A DNA stretch of 56,805 nt from Phycisphaeraceae bacterium (GTDB taxonomy: Bacteria > Planctomycetota > Phycisphaerae > Phycisphaerales > Phycisphaeraceae): positions 1 to 56,805 of the forward strand of contig JAJDCX010000064.1 in assembly GCA_029260615.1 (NCBI GenBank), in the 5' to 3' direction. Shown in pieces: positions 36,024 through 45,690 of this stretch (position 1 is the stretch's first letter; each line of letters begins with the position of its first letter). The translations under genes were made by a program, and so were the position numbers. Under the pieces are notes generated by a model. It did not search any database, was not told the origin of the DNA, and was given only the letters and a program-made list of their open reading frames with translations.

Positions 36024-36299
36024 ATGACTGAACCTAACCCAAAACCTCAACCCGGACCCTCACTCCAGGAGCAGACGACCACCGACGGCGTCCGCGAATT
36101 GGTCCTGGTTAAACAGGGTCAACGCTACGTCTTCCGCTGTGCCCCCGGCCAGGAACCCCAGCTCCTGGACCAGCTTATCGAGATGGCACGCGACAACGAA
36201 TCCGACATCGAATGGTTCGATGCCGCCATGCTCTCCCACCAACTGGGCGTGAGGATGGTCGATCAACTCCAGCAAATGAAACAAGAACCGGGGACGTAA
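36024..36299 (+). CDS. Small unknown protein
   Basis: 91 residues. A Pro-rich start (TEPNPKPQPGPSLQ) precedes a compact domain with strand pairs (ELVLVKQGQRYVFRC) and a helix (PQLLDQLIEMARD). No family recognised, no membrane segment. GTG 36018 is an alternative start. It lies between the lipoprotein gene and xerC and probably shares their transcript. Confidence 0.65.
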   Translation: MTEPNPKPQPGPSLQEQTTTDGVRELVLVKQGQRYVFRCAPGQEPQLLDQLIEMARDNESDIEWFDAAMLSHQLGVRMVDQLQQMKQEPGT

Positions 36300-36352
36300 C
36301 CCGCTCAAAACACGCACGGGCACACGCCCGATGGACAGACAAACAAATTCGT

Positions 36353-36368
36353 GCGGCCGATCGGCCGC
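36353..36368. repeat. Perfect 16-bp palindrome before xerC
   Basis: GCGGCCGA/TCGGCCGC is a perfect self-complementary sequence in the 98-base gap before the recombinase gene, followed at once by another GCCGGCCGA half. It may be an operator or a small hairpin; it is not a recognisable dif core. Confidence 0.4.
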
Positions 36369-36397
36369 GCCGGCCGATGACAGAAGAGGAAATAGCC

Positions 36398-37420
36398 ATG
36401 GTTGCAAAAAATCAAACGCTCGAACAATTCGTCAACTACCTGCGGTACGAGAGGCACTTCAGCCCCTACACCGCCCGGTGCTACGGCGCTGACCTGCGCC
36501 AGTACGCCGAGTTCCTCAACGGCGACGCGCCCGGCCAACAGCCGCCTATCGCCTTGGCTCAATCGCACCAGGAAGACACACCTGCTGCCCCCGACGCCCC
36601 CGAGAGCGGCAACGGCCACACCCGGCTGGACGCCCGACTCCAGAGCGCCGACTCCATGGTTGTCCGTGGCTTCCTCACCCATCTGGACGGCTTTGGCTAC
36701 TCCCCTGCCACCACCGCTCGAAAAATCGCCACACTCCGCAGCTTCTACAAGTGGATGCTCAAGCGTGGTACCGTCCACACCAACCCCATGCTCCTGATCC
36801 GCACGCCCAAGCAGACCAAGCGTCTGCCCAAAGCCATCAGCGTTGAAGAGGTCGAAAAGCTCCTCTCCGCACCCGACAACCGCGACACACTGGGCTCCCG
36901 TGACCGCGCGATCCTCGAAACGCTTTACTCCACAGGCGTCCGTGTCAGCGAACTGGTCGAACTCAACCGCAACGACCTGGACCATGTCGGCCAGACACTG
37001 AACATCCGCGGCAAGGGACGCAAAGAACGCATCGTCCCCCTGGGCTCCCACGCCATCGCGGCCATCCGCCACTACCTCACGCTCTTGGAGCCCGACCAAC
37101 GCTTCACCGCTCTCCGTGAGCAGTCGATGTCCGACCCCGCCCTCCCGTTGTTCGTCAACAAAAACGGTGGCCGGCTCTCCACACGCTCCGTACGCCGCAA
37201 GCTGGACAAATACCTCATAACCTGTGGTCTGGACTCCACCATCAGCCCGCACACCCTCCGTCACAGTTTCGCGACCCACCTTTTGGACAACGGTGCCGAC
37301 CTCCGCAGCGTGCAGGAACTCCTGGGCCACCAGTCCCTGTCCACCACACAGATCTACACCCACCTCTCGTCCATGCGGCTACGCACCGCCTACGACGACG
37401 CCCATCCCCGGGCGATGTGA
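36398..37420 (+). CDS. Tyrosine recombinase XerC/XerD family
   Basis: 340 residues. Catalytic residues are present: Arg182 (GVRVSEL), Lys206 (GKGRKERIVP), His285-x-x-Arg288 (HTLRH), His311 (LGHQSL) and Tyr320 (IYTHLS). This set and the end motif match Xer chromosome-dimer resolvases. The N-terminal core-binding domain carries an extra Pro/Gln/Glu-rich stretch of about 40 residues (about 45-85). ATG 36398 is selected because GAGG precedes it by about eight bases. A strong terminator follows. Confidence 0.92.
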   Translation: MVAKNQTLEQFVNYLRYERHFSPYTARCYGADLRQYAEFLNGDAPGQQPPIALAQSHQEDTPAAPDAPESGNGHTRLDARLQSADSMVVRGFLTHLDGFGYSPATTARKIATLRSFYKWMLKRGTVHTNPMLLIRTPKQTKRLPKAISVEEVEKLLSAPDNRDTLGSRDRAILETLYSTGVRVSELVELNRNDLDHVGQTLNIRGKGRKERIVPLGSHAIAAIRHYLTLLEPDQRFTALREQSMSDPALPLFVNKNGGRLSTRSVRRKLDKYLITCGLDSTISPHTLRHSFATHLLDNGADLRSVQELLGHQSLSTTQIYTHLSSMRLRTAYDDAHPRAM

Positions 37421-37453
37421 CCCCGTGTACGTCTGACCCTGATCCACCCTCAG

Positions 37454-37487
37454 CACCCACACATAGCATGTGTGGGTGTTGTTTTTT
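37454..37487 (+). terminator. Rho-independent terminator after xer
   Basis: Perfect 10-bp stem CACCCACACA/TGTGTGGGTG around TAGCA, followed by TTG and six T (37482-37487). It ends the lipoprotein-xer transcript. Confidence 0.93.
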
Positions 37488-37508
37488 ATAATGATGCGCC
37501 CCCTCACG

Positions 37509-37538
37509 TTGACGGCAGCAACTCCCCGCCCGCATACT
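37509..37538 (+). promoter_or_regulatory. Possible sigma-70 promoter of lnt
   Basis: TTGACG (37509-37514) and CATACT (37533-37538) are 18 bases apart, between the xer terminator and the heptamer array. Moderate match; its position makes it the best promoter candidate for lnt. Confidence 0.45.
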
Positions 37539-37541
37539 AAA

Positions 37542-37600
37542 CCCCAGTCCCCAGTCCCCAGTCCCCAGTCCTTAGACCCTAGACCCTAGACCCCCCCCCC
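37542..37600 (+). repeat. CCCCAGT heptamer array (STRR-like) abutting lnt
   Basis: Four exact CCCCAGT units (37542-37569), then CCTTAGA and two CCCTAGA units (37570-37590), then ten C (37591-37600) touching the lnt ATG. CCCCAGT is the STRR1 heptamer described in filamentous cyanobacteria. There is no ribosome site between the array and the start codon. Confidence 0.92.
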
Positions 37601-39424
37601 ATGTCCTCCCCGCAACGAACCTCGCACCTGGCCTTGCCCCGCACCGGCATACGATCGGTCCCGGCCCACCTGATCCTCGTCACCGCCTCCGCCGTGATGA
37701 TCGCGTTTTCGTTCGCGCCTTGGGGACTGTCCTGGCTGGCCTACATCGCGCTGTGGCCGGCAGGCCTCTTAGCCGCACGCGCCGACTCCACCGCACGACT
37801 GACATGGACCTCGTTCGTCGTGTTCTGGGTCGCCTGGCTTATCATGATCGCCTGGGTCGCACCGGTCACCCAAGGTGGATACGTCGTACTCGCCGCGCTC
37901 ATGGCTTTCTACTGGGCGCTCGCGCTCGCCGTCGCCCACCTCCTGCACAAACGCTACCGCACCGCCATGACCATCCTGCTGCCCCTTGCATGGGTCGCCA
38001 GTGAATATGTCCGCGGCCGATTCCTCGCAGGTGGCTTCGGCTGGTTCTCATTCGGACACTCTCAAGCCGCCTTCAGCCCCGACCAGTCCGCCGGACGCAT
38101 CATCCAATCCGCCGACCTCTTCGGCGAACTGGGCGTCAGCTTCATCGTCGTCATGACCAGCGGGCTGCTCGTCGACCTGATGACCCACCCGCTGATGCGC
38201 CCGGTCGGCCAGGCCAGGCACCGCATGAACCGAACCATCCGCGGCGCACTGGTCCTCTGGCTTGGCATACTCTCCGCCTCCTGGTTCTACGGCGGCTACC
38301 GCATCAATCAATATCAACAAGCCACACGCCCCGGCCCACGCATCGCCGTCATCCAGACCAACGTCTCTCAAAACAACAAAGTCCACAGCACACCCGACCA
38401 GGACGCCCTGGACTGGCGGCGCATGATCGAACTGACGCACCAGGCAGCCAACACCTCCCCCACACCCGACATCATCGTCTGGCCCGAGACCATGGTCCCC
38501 CGGGCCATCAACCCCAAAGCACTCGCCTTCTACCGCGACGTCGATAGCTACTACGCCGGCAGTGAGATCTACCACCAACTGATCCGTGAAACCGCACAAG
38601 CCGTCGGCACCAACCTCATCGTCGGCTCGCCCGCCTACGAGGCCTTCGTTCAGGAAACCTTCTCCGACGGCGGCGTCGGCCCCGTCCCCAAACCCCGCTA
38701 CAACTCCGCCTTCCTCTACTACGCCGACGGCGAACAATCACCCAAGCGCTACGACAAAATCCACCGCGTCCCCTTCGGCGAGTTCATCCCCTGGGTCGGC
38801 GCGATCCCCCCAATCAAATCGCTCTTCCTCAAGTGGTTCACCCCCTACACCCGGGACTATTCATTAGCCCAGGGCGAATCCCTCACTGTCTTTGATATCC
38901 CCGTGCAACCCCCAGCAGCCAACCAAGACAGCCAAGACAGCCAAGACAGCCAAGATGCACCGCCAGAAACTTCCGCCCCCTCGATCATCCGGGCCGTCAC
39001 CCCGATCTGCTACGAAGACGCCGTCGGCCGAGTCATACGCAAACTCGTCTACCAACCCAACGGCACCAAGCGTGCTGACATCCTCATCAACCTCACCAAC
39101 AGCGCCTGGTACCCCGGCCACTACCAACAGACCCAGCAACTCCAGATCGCCACCATCCGCTGCATCGAAAACCGCGTCCCCATGGCACGCAGCGTCAACG
39201 GCGGGATCAGCGGCTTCGTCGATTCCCTCGGCCAAATCAGCCACGCCGTAGAAGTGGGGGGGCGCACCCAGTGGGTCGATGGTTTTTCTGTCGCCTCTCC
39301 CCGTTTGGATACCCGATTAACCCTCTACGGCTACCTCGGGGACACGCCCGCCGCCTGCCTGACAGCCCTCACCGCAATCCTGCTTCTCTTAGGTAAGATA
39401 TCACCCCGAAAGGCCGGGCATTAG
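37601..39424 (+). CDS. lnt: Apolipoprotein N-acyltransferase
   Basis: 607 residues. About seven N-terminal membrane segments, then the nitrilase-type domain that adds the third acyl chain to lipoproteins in the inner membrane. The catalytic triad is visible: Glu in WPETMVPRA, Lys in KIHRVPFGEF and Cys in PICYEDAV. An extra low-complexity stretch with repeated Gln-Asp-Ser sits just before the catalytic Cys strand. Lipoprotein genes lie close by. The ATG follows C10 directly, without a ribosome site. Confidence 0.93.
   Translation: MSSPQRTSHLALPRTGIRSVPAHLILVTASAVMIAFSFAPWGLSWLAYIALWPAGLLAARADSTARLTWTSFVVFWVAWLIMIAWVAPVTQGGYVVLAALMAFYWALALAVAHLLHKRYRTAMTILLPLAWVASEYVRGRFLAGGFGWFSFGHSQAAFSPDQSAGRIIQSADLFGELGVSFIVVMTSGLLVDLMTHPLMRPVGQARHRMNRTIRGALVLWLGILSASWFYGGYRINQYQQATRPGPRIAVIQTNVSQNNKVHSTPDQDALDWRRMIELTHQAANTSPTPDIIVWPETMVPRAINPKALAFYRDVDSYYAGSEIYHQLIRETAQAVGTNLIVGSPAYEAFVQETFSDGGVGPVPKPRYNSAFLYYADGEQSPKRYDKIHRVPFGEFIPWVGAIPPIKSLFLKWFTPYTRDYSLAQGESLTVFDIPVQPPAANQDSQDSQDSQDAPPETSAPSIIRAVTPICYEDAVGRVIRKLVYQPNGTKRADILINLTNSAWYPGHYQQTQQLQIATIRCIENRVPMARSVNGGISGFVDSLGQISHAVEVGGRTQWVDGFSVASPRLDTRLTLYGYLGDTPAACLTALTAILLLLGKISPRKAGH
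38923..38955 (+). repeat. In-frame 9-base tandem repeat inside lnt
   Basis: CCAAGACAG occurs three times in a row plus a partial fourth copy, encoding repeated Gln-Asp-Ser in a loop before the catalytic Cys. Copy number could vary without a frameshift. Confidence 0.9.
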
Positions 39425-39478
39425 TCCGCCTCTCACCCTAACCACGCTTTACACACGACCGAATCAAGGAGCGATGCC

Positions 39479-40594
39479 GTGAACCGATGGACCCGCCTAA
39501 CACTAAACCCCAGCACGTTTGGCCGCCTCTTGGTGATAGCGACCTGCCTGCTGGCCTGTGCCGCTCCCCTCAGCGCCGCCAGTAATTCAAAGGACGCAGA
39601 CGCCGCCCCCACGCTCCTGCAACTCCGTGAAGAAGCGATCGGGATTCTACAGGACGCAGCCAACGACAAAGACCCGTTCCTCCGCGCCAACGCCATCGAG
39701 GCCATGCAGAGCGTCCCCAGCCGGGCCCTCCCCCTGGCGCAGATCGGCCTGGAAGACGAGCACCCCGTCGTCCGCTTCACCTCCCTGGTCACCATCGGAA
39801 AGATGCGCCTCCGTGGCTTAGGCCCCGCCGCCGTCCGTGCCCTAAATGACCCCGACCCCTCCGTCCGTGCCGCAGCCATGTACGCCGCACGCCGCTGTGG
39901 CAAGCAGGCAGACATCAGCGAGATGGCACAGATGCTCGCCTCTCCCAACCCCTCGGTCCGCAGCAACGTCGTCATGCTCCTGGGCCTCATGGGCGACAAA
40001 AGCGCCCTCCCCATGATCGAAGCCCAGACCAAAATCCCCATGCCCGACCAGCACGTCAACAAACTCCGCCGCACCATCGTCCGCGTCCAGGTCGCCGAGG
40101 CACAGGTCCTCCTAGGCGACTCCGAAGCCATCAGCCCCCTGCGTGCCGCCGCGTTTTCCGAGTTTGACGAGGTCCGTGTCCTCGCCGTCACCATGCTCGG
40201 CCGCCTCCAAGACGCCTCCGCAGAGACCGCCCTGATGGCCATTGTCCAACGAAGTGACCAGCCCATCGAGTTGCAACTCGCCGCCGCCGAAGCCGTCTCC
40301 CACATCGGTGGACGTGCCGCGGTCAAGGAACTTCTCCAGCAATCAACCCTGACCACCCAGGCCTGCACATCCGATAACCCCGTCCTCCGTGCCCAGGCCG
40401 TCATCACCGCCGGGGCACTGGAATCCGCCCGCGCACGGATCTACAAGGAACTGCTCCCCGCAGACCCGCCGTATATCTGGCGTCTGTTTGAAGATACGGC
40501 CTTTGTCGCCGTCATGGGCCAGCTCATGCAGGACCCCCACCCCCAGGTCCGCCTCTCCGCCGCCGCCGCCGTACTCCGTGCCCTCGCACAGTAA
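39479..40594 (+). CDS. Exported HEAT-repeat protein
   Basis: 371 residues from GTG 39479 with AAGGAG upstream. A signal peptide (about 1-34, ending near PLSAAS) precedes a series of HEAT/PBS-lyase-type helical repeats with the pattern hxDpxxxVRxxA, for example DKDPFLRANAIEAM, DEHPVVRFTSLVTIG and NDPDPSVRAAAMYAARR. Such proteins act as protein-binding scaffolds; partner unknown. There is a Cys at about 25 in the leader, but it is not a convincing lipobox. Confidence 0.82.
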   Translation: MNRWTRLTLNPSTFGRLLVIATCLLACAAPLSAASNSKDADAAPTLLQLREEAIGILQDAANDKDPFLRANAIEAMQSVPSRALPLAQIGLEDEHPVVRFTSLVTIGKMRLRGLGPAAVRALNDPDPSVRAAAMYAARRCGKQADISEMAQMLASPNPSVRSNVVMLLGLMGDKSALPMIEAQTKIPMPDQHVNKLRRTIVRVQVAEAQVLLGDSEAISPLRAAAFSEFDEVRVLAVTMLGRLQDASAETALMAIVQRSDQPIELQLAAAEAVSHIGGRAAVKELLQQSTLTTQACTSDNPVLRAQAVITAGALESARARIYKELLPADPPYIWRLFEDTAFVAVMGQLMQDPHPQVRLSAAAAVLRALAQ

Positions 40595-40639
40595 AAATAA
40601 GCCCCCACAGCCCCACACCCAACCAACCAGGCTCGGCGG

Positions 40640-40669
40640 TTGACAAGCCCTGCCCTGCAAGTAGATAAT
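40640..40669 (+). promoter_or_regulatory. Sigma-70 promoter of the cell-shape locus
   Basis: TTGACA (40640-40645, perfect -35) and GATAAT (40664-40669, five of six) are 18 bases apart. The transcript would begin near 40676, about 77 bases before the coiled-coil gene. Confidence 0.75.
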
Positions 40670-40752
40670 GACTCTCCGTGTGGGGCGCTTCATCGCCTCA
40701 CCAACCGTGGTAACAAAGTAGTCCCTTAATCTCGCTTTGAGAGGATGTTCAA

Positions 40753-41628
40753 TTGAGTCCGTTGACCAAAGCCTTCGTCGTGTTGGTAACCGTGCTGTCC
40801 GTCCTGCTGGTCGCTCTGATCGTGCCCTACGTGGCACAGACTCAAGACTACGCAGCACAGATCCGTGACCTCCAGGCAACAGCCAGCCAGGCCGAGATCA
40901 GTGCCAAGGTCGCCCAGCAAGAGAAGTCCGCTATCCAGGAAGGTGTCTCCAAAGAGTCCGCCCTCCTGAACCAGCGGGTCACCGCCCTGACCAAGGAACT
41001 GAATCAGCTCCGCGAACAGGCCTCTACCGCCAAGAGCGACGTCCTGCTTGGCGAACGCAAGCTCGCCCAACTCGAAGCCGAGTTGTCCCGCCTCTCCTCG
41101 GCCGCCGTCCAAGACGCCAACCTCCTGACCATCACCACCACCGACCTCAAAGAAACACGCACCTCCCTGGTCGATTCACAGACCAAGCTCGTGCAGCTAG
41201 GCGACCGCAACAACGAACTGGAAAGCCAGCGTGACAGCCTCAACCGCCAAGTCAACCGCATCGGTGAGCAGATGGTCAGCCTTGAGCAAGACAACGTCTC
41301 GCTCCGCGGCCTGCTCGCACGTGTCCCCGATCAGTACCGTCAGGAAGTCAGCTCCGGGCAGGGCGCTCAGCCCCAGTTCGAGTCCTCTAGCCCAATCGCC
41401 GGCACCATCACCGACGTCCAGCTCTCCGCCGGTGCACAACTCGTTCAGGTCAATGTCGGCATCAAGGACGGCGTCGAAGAAAACATGAAGTTCCTCGTCC
41501 ACCGCAACGAACAATACGTCGGCACCTTAGTCGTAGTCCGCGTCGAATCCGCCATCGCAGCGGGCCGCATGGTCCTCTCCAAGGGCAGCGTACAGGCCGG
41601 CGACCAGATCTACACCGGCCCTTATTGA
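40753..41628 (+). CDS. Membrane-anchored coiled-coil protein upstream of mre genes
   Basis: 291 residues from TTG 40753, preceded by GAGAGGA. One N-terminal membrane segment (about 7-28), a long coiled coil (about 32-190), then a C-terminal beta-rich domain (GTITDVQLSAGAQLVQVNVGI through VLSKGSVQAGDQIYTG). The plan recalls MreC (membrane helix, coiled coil, beta domain), and it lies in the same direction before mreB. I do not know the family. A scaffold role in the envelope is plausible but unproven. Confidence 0.75.
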   Translation: MSPLTKAFVVLVTVLSVLLVALIVPYVAQTQDYAAQIRDLQATASQAEISAKVAQQEKSAIQEGVSKESALLNQRVTALTKELNQLREQASTAKSDVLLGERKLAQLEAELSRLSSAAVQDANLLTITTTDLKETRTSLVDSQTKLVQLGDRNNELESQRDSLNRQVNRIGEQMVSLEQDNVSLRGLLARVPDQYRQEVSSGQGAQPQFESSSPIAGTITDVQLSAGAQLVQVNVGIKDGVEENMKFLVHRNEQYVGTLVVVRVESAIAAGRMVLSKGSVQAGDQIYTGPY

Positions 41629-41699
41629 TCACCGGACACCGCTCGTAACCGACCAAGACACACACCGCGTATATACGCCACGCCTCGGAGTATTCAGTC

Positions 41700-41846
41700 A
41701 TGGCAGATACCAGTTCAGGCTCCTCCGAGAGCATCTACACAGTCCTGGTCTTCGTCTCCTTGTTGATGCTGCTGGCAGGTGTGGGCTACGTCCTCTACCG
41801 CGGCAGTCAGGTCTTCGGCGGATACACCTGGTTCCTCCCGTCCTGA
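41700..41846 (+). CDS. 48-residue single-pass membrane protein before mreB
   Basis: ATG 41700 follows GGAG (41687-41690). The product has a Ser-rich N terminus (ADTSSGSSES), one membrane helix (about 12-32) and a short aromatic tail ending GGYTWFLPS. It lies between the coiled-coil gene and mreB, with about 200 bases before mreB. Not a recognised family; the ribosome site, hydrophobic design and position support it as real. Confidence 0.65.
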   Translation: MADTSSGSSESIYTVLVFVSLLMLLAGVGYVLYRGSQVFGGYTWFLPS

Positions 41847-41954
41847 CCGAATCTGTCCCCCGCATGCCGGGCACCGACGGATTCCGATAAAACTCATTCC
41901 ACCCGCCCGTAATCACCGATAACCACCCTATATGACGGGGTACCGTTTCCCCGT

Positions 41955-41972
41955 TGCGCGATACGTCGCGCA
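41955..41972. promoter_or_regulatory. Perfect dyad upstream of mreB
   Basis: TGCGCGA-TACG-TCGCGCA is a perfect 7-bp dyad, next to a second one, ACGGGG/CCCCGT (41935-41954 region). They occupy the gap before mreB and could be an operator or a leader hairpin. No regulator is known. Confidence 0.4.
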
Positions 41973-42049
41973 CCGTTACGGCGATTGGATACAATCGTGT
42001 CCAACACGGACCCACACCCGATCACACCGTGCGACAGGGACCCAACCGC

Positions 42050-43102
<1,053 letters not shown>

Positions 43103-43269
43103 TACCAGCACCACGGCGAGGAGAAACCGCGGCACCGTAAAAACATACGGGCCGTGTTTCCACTTCATAGCCGCAGATGAATATCCGCGGAGACTCGCCT
43201 ACCCATGCCGCCCGCAAATCGGATACCCCGGCTGATGACAAGCAATGCACTAGCCAAGGCGACACGGGT

Positions 43270-44106
43270 ATGAACAGGCCGCCCATCACACCCAAACGAC
43301 TCATGATCGCAATTGCGATCCTCCTGCTGATCTCCAGCCAACTCCCCACCCGCGCCGCCACTGCCCTCTCATACGTCCCCCGCTCCTTCGTCTCGCTCAT
43401 CAGTAAACCCGCAGCCATGCTCCACCGCATGTCCACCACCCTCCGCCCATCACGCGCACAACCGCTTGACTTCACCGGCGACCTCGCTCAGCAACTCGCA
43501 CAAGCCAGGGTCTACATCGACAACCTGGAACAAGAGGTCATCGAACTCCGCAGCGTCTCCGAGAGCCTCGCACAGATCGACGCACTCCTGGACCTCGGCG
43601 GCATACGCCTCGTCGGCGCTAACGTCTTGGGATTCAACGGCGACCTTGAAAACCCCATCATCACCATCGGCGTCGGCTCCAACGCCAAGCTCCGCGAAGG
43701 ACTCGCCGTCGTCTGGGGCGCAGGCCTCGTCGGCAAAGTCGTCAGCACCTCCGCCAACACCGCCGACGTCCAGCTAATCACCGCCGCAGGCACCCAACTC
43801 CAAGTCCGCATCACCAAACCAAGCACCACCGGCGCTGCAGCACCCCTCCCCGCATTCATCCAAGTCGCAAGCGACGGCCGATCCTTCTTCACCGAAGAAT
43901 TCTCTGTCAACGACCCCGTCCAGGTCGGCGACCTCGTCCACCTCGCCGACGACAGTTGGCAGTTCCGTTCACGCGGTTTCATCGTCGGCATCGTCGCCGA
44001 GGTAGGTGATTCAGACAGGCCCCTACTAAATAGCCGCATCGTCATCCGCCCCGCACAGCCCCTCCCATCCCTCACCCGCGTCGCCGTACTCGTCCCCGTG
44101 GATTAG
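43270..44106 (+). CDS. mreC: Rod-shape protein MreC
   Basis: 278 residues. A membrane segment (about 12-31), a coiled coil (about 70-100) and the beta-rich C-terminal MreC domain with GANVLGFN, GLAVVWGAGLVGKVVSTSANTA and a closing SRGFIVGIVAEV. MreC scaffolds the elongasome in the periplasm. ATG 43270 is chosen over 43177, whose extra residues are hydrophilic and not family-like. Confidence 0.92.
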   Translation: MNRPPITPKRLMIAIAILLLISSQLPTRAATALSYVPRSFVSLISKPAAMLHRMSTTLRPSRAQPLDFTGDLAQQLAQARVYIDNLEQEVIELRSVSESLAQIDALLDLGGIRLVGANVLGFNGDLENPIITIGVGSNAKLREGLAVVWGAGLVGKVVSTSANTADVQLITAAGTQLQVRITKPSTTGAAAPLPAFIQVASDGRSFFTEEFSVNDPVQVGDLVHLADDSWQFRSRGFIVGIVAEVGDSDRPLLNSRIVIRPAQPLPSLTRVAVLVPVD

Positions 44107-44121
44107 CAACGAGAACCCCAG

Positions 44122-44673
44122 ATGAACTGGTTAGTCTTCACCATCACCGCCTACATCTTCCTGCTCCTGCAGGTCGGGTTGACGTCGCTGATGGGCATCC
44201 CCGATGCGCAGGGTGTCTCGCCAAACTTTCTACTCATCCTCGCCGTCTACATCGGGCTCTTAGCCCCCACAAAAACCGTCGCATGGGGGATGCTCGCCCT
44301 CGGCCTGCTTTCAAATCTCCTCCCCGGCCGCCCGGTCCTCGGCCCAGAAGCCTTGGGCTATCTCGCAGGCGCGTTCGCTATCCTCCAACTCCGCACGCTC
44401 GTCTTCCGCGAGTCCGTCGTCTCTCTGGTCATCATGGTCTTCGTCGTCGGCATCTTCATCCAACTCGTCACCGTCGCACTCTACACCGCACGCGGTCTCC
44501 CATTCCTCTTAGGCGACCCCATCCCCGCCTGGAACGCCACCGACCAACTCTTCCGCCGCTTCTTGGAACTGCTCTACTCCGCCGCCATCGCCATCCCCCT
44601 GGGCTTCATCCTGATCCGCCTAAACACCGCCTTCCGCTTTACTACTAGCGCACGCGGCGAACGGGTCTTCTGA
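44122..44673 (+). CDS. mreD: Rod-shape protein MreD
   Basis: 183 residues with about five membrane segments, typical of MreD. Recognisable parts are the early SPNFLLILAVYIGLL and a late FLELLYSAAIAIPLGFILI. It begins 15 bases after mreC. MreD is an integral-membrane part of the elongation complex. The family is poorly conserved, so order after mreC matters for the call. Confidence 0.9.
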   Translation: MNWLVFTITAYIFLLLQVGLTSLMGIPDAQGVSPNFLLILAVYIGLLAPTKTVAWGMLALGLLSNLLPGRPVLGPEALGYLAGAFAILQLRTLVFRESVVSLVIMVFVVGIFIQLVTVALYTARGLPFLLGDPIPAWNATDQLFRRFLELLYSAAIAIPLGFILIRLNTAFRFTTSARGERVF

Positions 44674-44727
44674 CGCCTTCCATCGCCTGAAGTATTTAAC
44701 ACGCTACGATCAACCCCCAGGCTAAAG

Positions 44728-44745
44728 CCGCAGGGGTTCCTGCGG
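44728..44745. terminator. Hairpin between convergent mreD and argC
   Basis: Perfect 7-bp stem CCGCAGG-GGTT-CCTGCGG in the 84-base gap between convergent genes. It has no clear T-run on either strand; its position suggests a bidirectional end. Confidence 0.4.
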
Positions 44746-44757
44746 GCGTTGACAGAT

Positions 44758-45690
44758 TCATCCGTTTATGCCGTCCATCATCAATTCGATGTTCTGAACA
44801 GCAGTCCCCGCCGCCCCCATCCCGAGGTTGTCCAGGCGTGCCACTAGCACGGCATGTCCATATTCCTGTTGAGCAAACACACGAAGCTCAAGCCCATCCG
44901 TATGATTCAGTGCTTCGGGTTCCAGTTCTGTATGGCCCGCGTCGTCTTTCGTGGAAACAAAAGAAACACGCTCGTCGGCGGCATAACGTTGACGCAGCAC
45001 CTCCGCTAAATCGTCACCCGTCGGCCTACCGGGAAGCAGATCAAGATGCAGCGGTATCGAAACGATCATCCCCTGCCTGTAGTTCCCCACAGACGGCACG
45101 AAGATCGGCCGCTTTTGTAGTCCAGTATATTCTTCTAGCTCGGGCACGTGCTTGTGTTGCAGGTTCAGACCATAGAGTTTGAACGCCGCCGCTTGGCCAC
45201 CCTCCATCTCTGCGATCAGAGGATTTCCACCACCGGAATAACCGCTCACCGCGTTTATCGTGATCGAGAAATCCACGGGGATAACGCCAGCATCGACCAG
45301 GGGTCGCAATAAAGCCAGTGAGCCAATCGCGTAACAGCCCGGATTGGTCACCAAAGTTGCCGAGCGAATCTCGTCTGCTTGATTCGGCGTCAACTCGGGG
45401 AACCCATAGATCCATCCAGGCGCTACTCTATGGGCCGTGGACGCATCAAGGATTTTAGGCCCATCATCACCCAAATCAGCAAGCATCTGCACGACTTCGG
45501 TGGCCGCGGCATCGGGCAAACAAAGCACCGCGATATCGGCCTGCAGCAACCGTTCTAATCTGGCATCGACATTCTTACGCAGGTGCTCAGGGATATCCAC
45601 GACCGTAATCCCTGGTTTCTCTGAGAGGCGATCGCGTATACATAACCCGACAGTCCCGGCTTGCCCATCGATGAATACGCTTTTGGGCAT
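44758..45690 (-). CDS. argC: N-acetyl-gamma-glutamyl-phosphate reductase, type 2
   Basis: 310 residues, the shorter type-2 ArgC. It reduces N-acetylglutamyl phosphate to the semialdehyde in arginine synthesis. The nucleotide-binding start is VFIDGQAGTVG (5-15) and the catalytic Cys119 lies in TNPGCYAIG. A conserved HKHVPELEEYTGL and the terminal NLGMGAAGTAVQN support the call. It follows galE with no gap: the galE stop ends at the base before the argC ATG. No other arg biosynthesis genes are near. Confidence 0.93.
   Translation of the reverse strand: MPKSVFIDGQAGTVGLCIRDRLSEKPGITVVDIPEHLRKNVDARLERLLQADIAVLCLPDAAATEVVQMLADLGDDGPKILDASTAHRVAPGWIYGFPELTPNQADEIRSATLVTNPGCYAIGSLALLRPLVDAGVIPVDFSITINAVSGYSGGGNPLIAEMEGGQAAAFKLYGLNLQHKHVPELEEYTGLQKRPIFVPSVGNYRQGMIVSIPLHLDLLPGRPTGDDLAEVLRQRYAADERVSFVSTKDDAGHTELEPEALNHTDGLELRVFAQQEYGHAVLVARLDNLGMGAAGTAVQNIELMMDGING

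Noticed and set aside
36305..37363. Long open frame antisense to the xer gene
   Set aside because: Shadow of the recombinase coding sequence; no protein-like domain pattern.
37542..37600. CRISPR-like array
   Set aside because: Units are seven bases with no spacers; no cas genes in the window.
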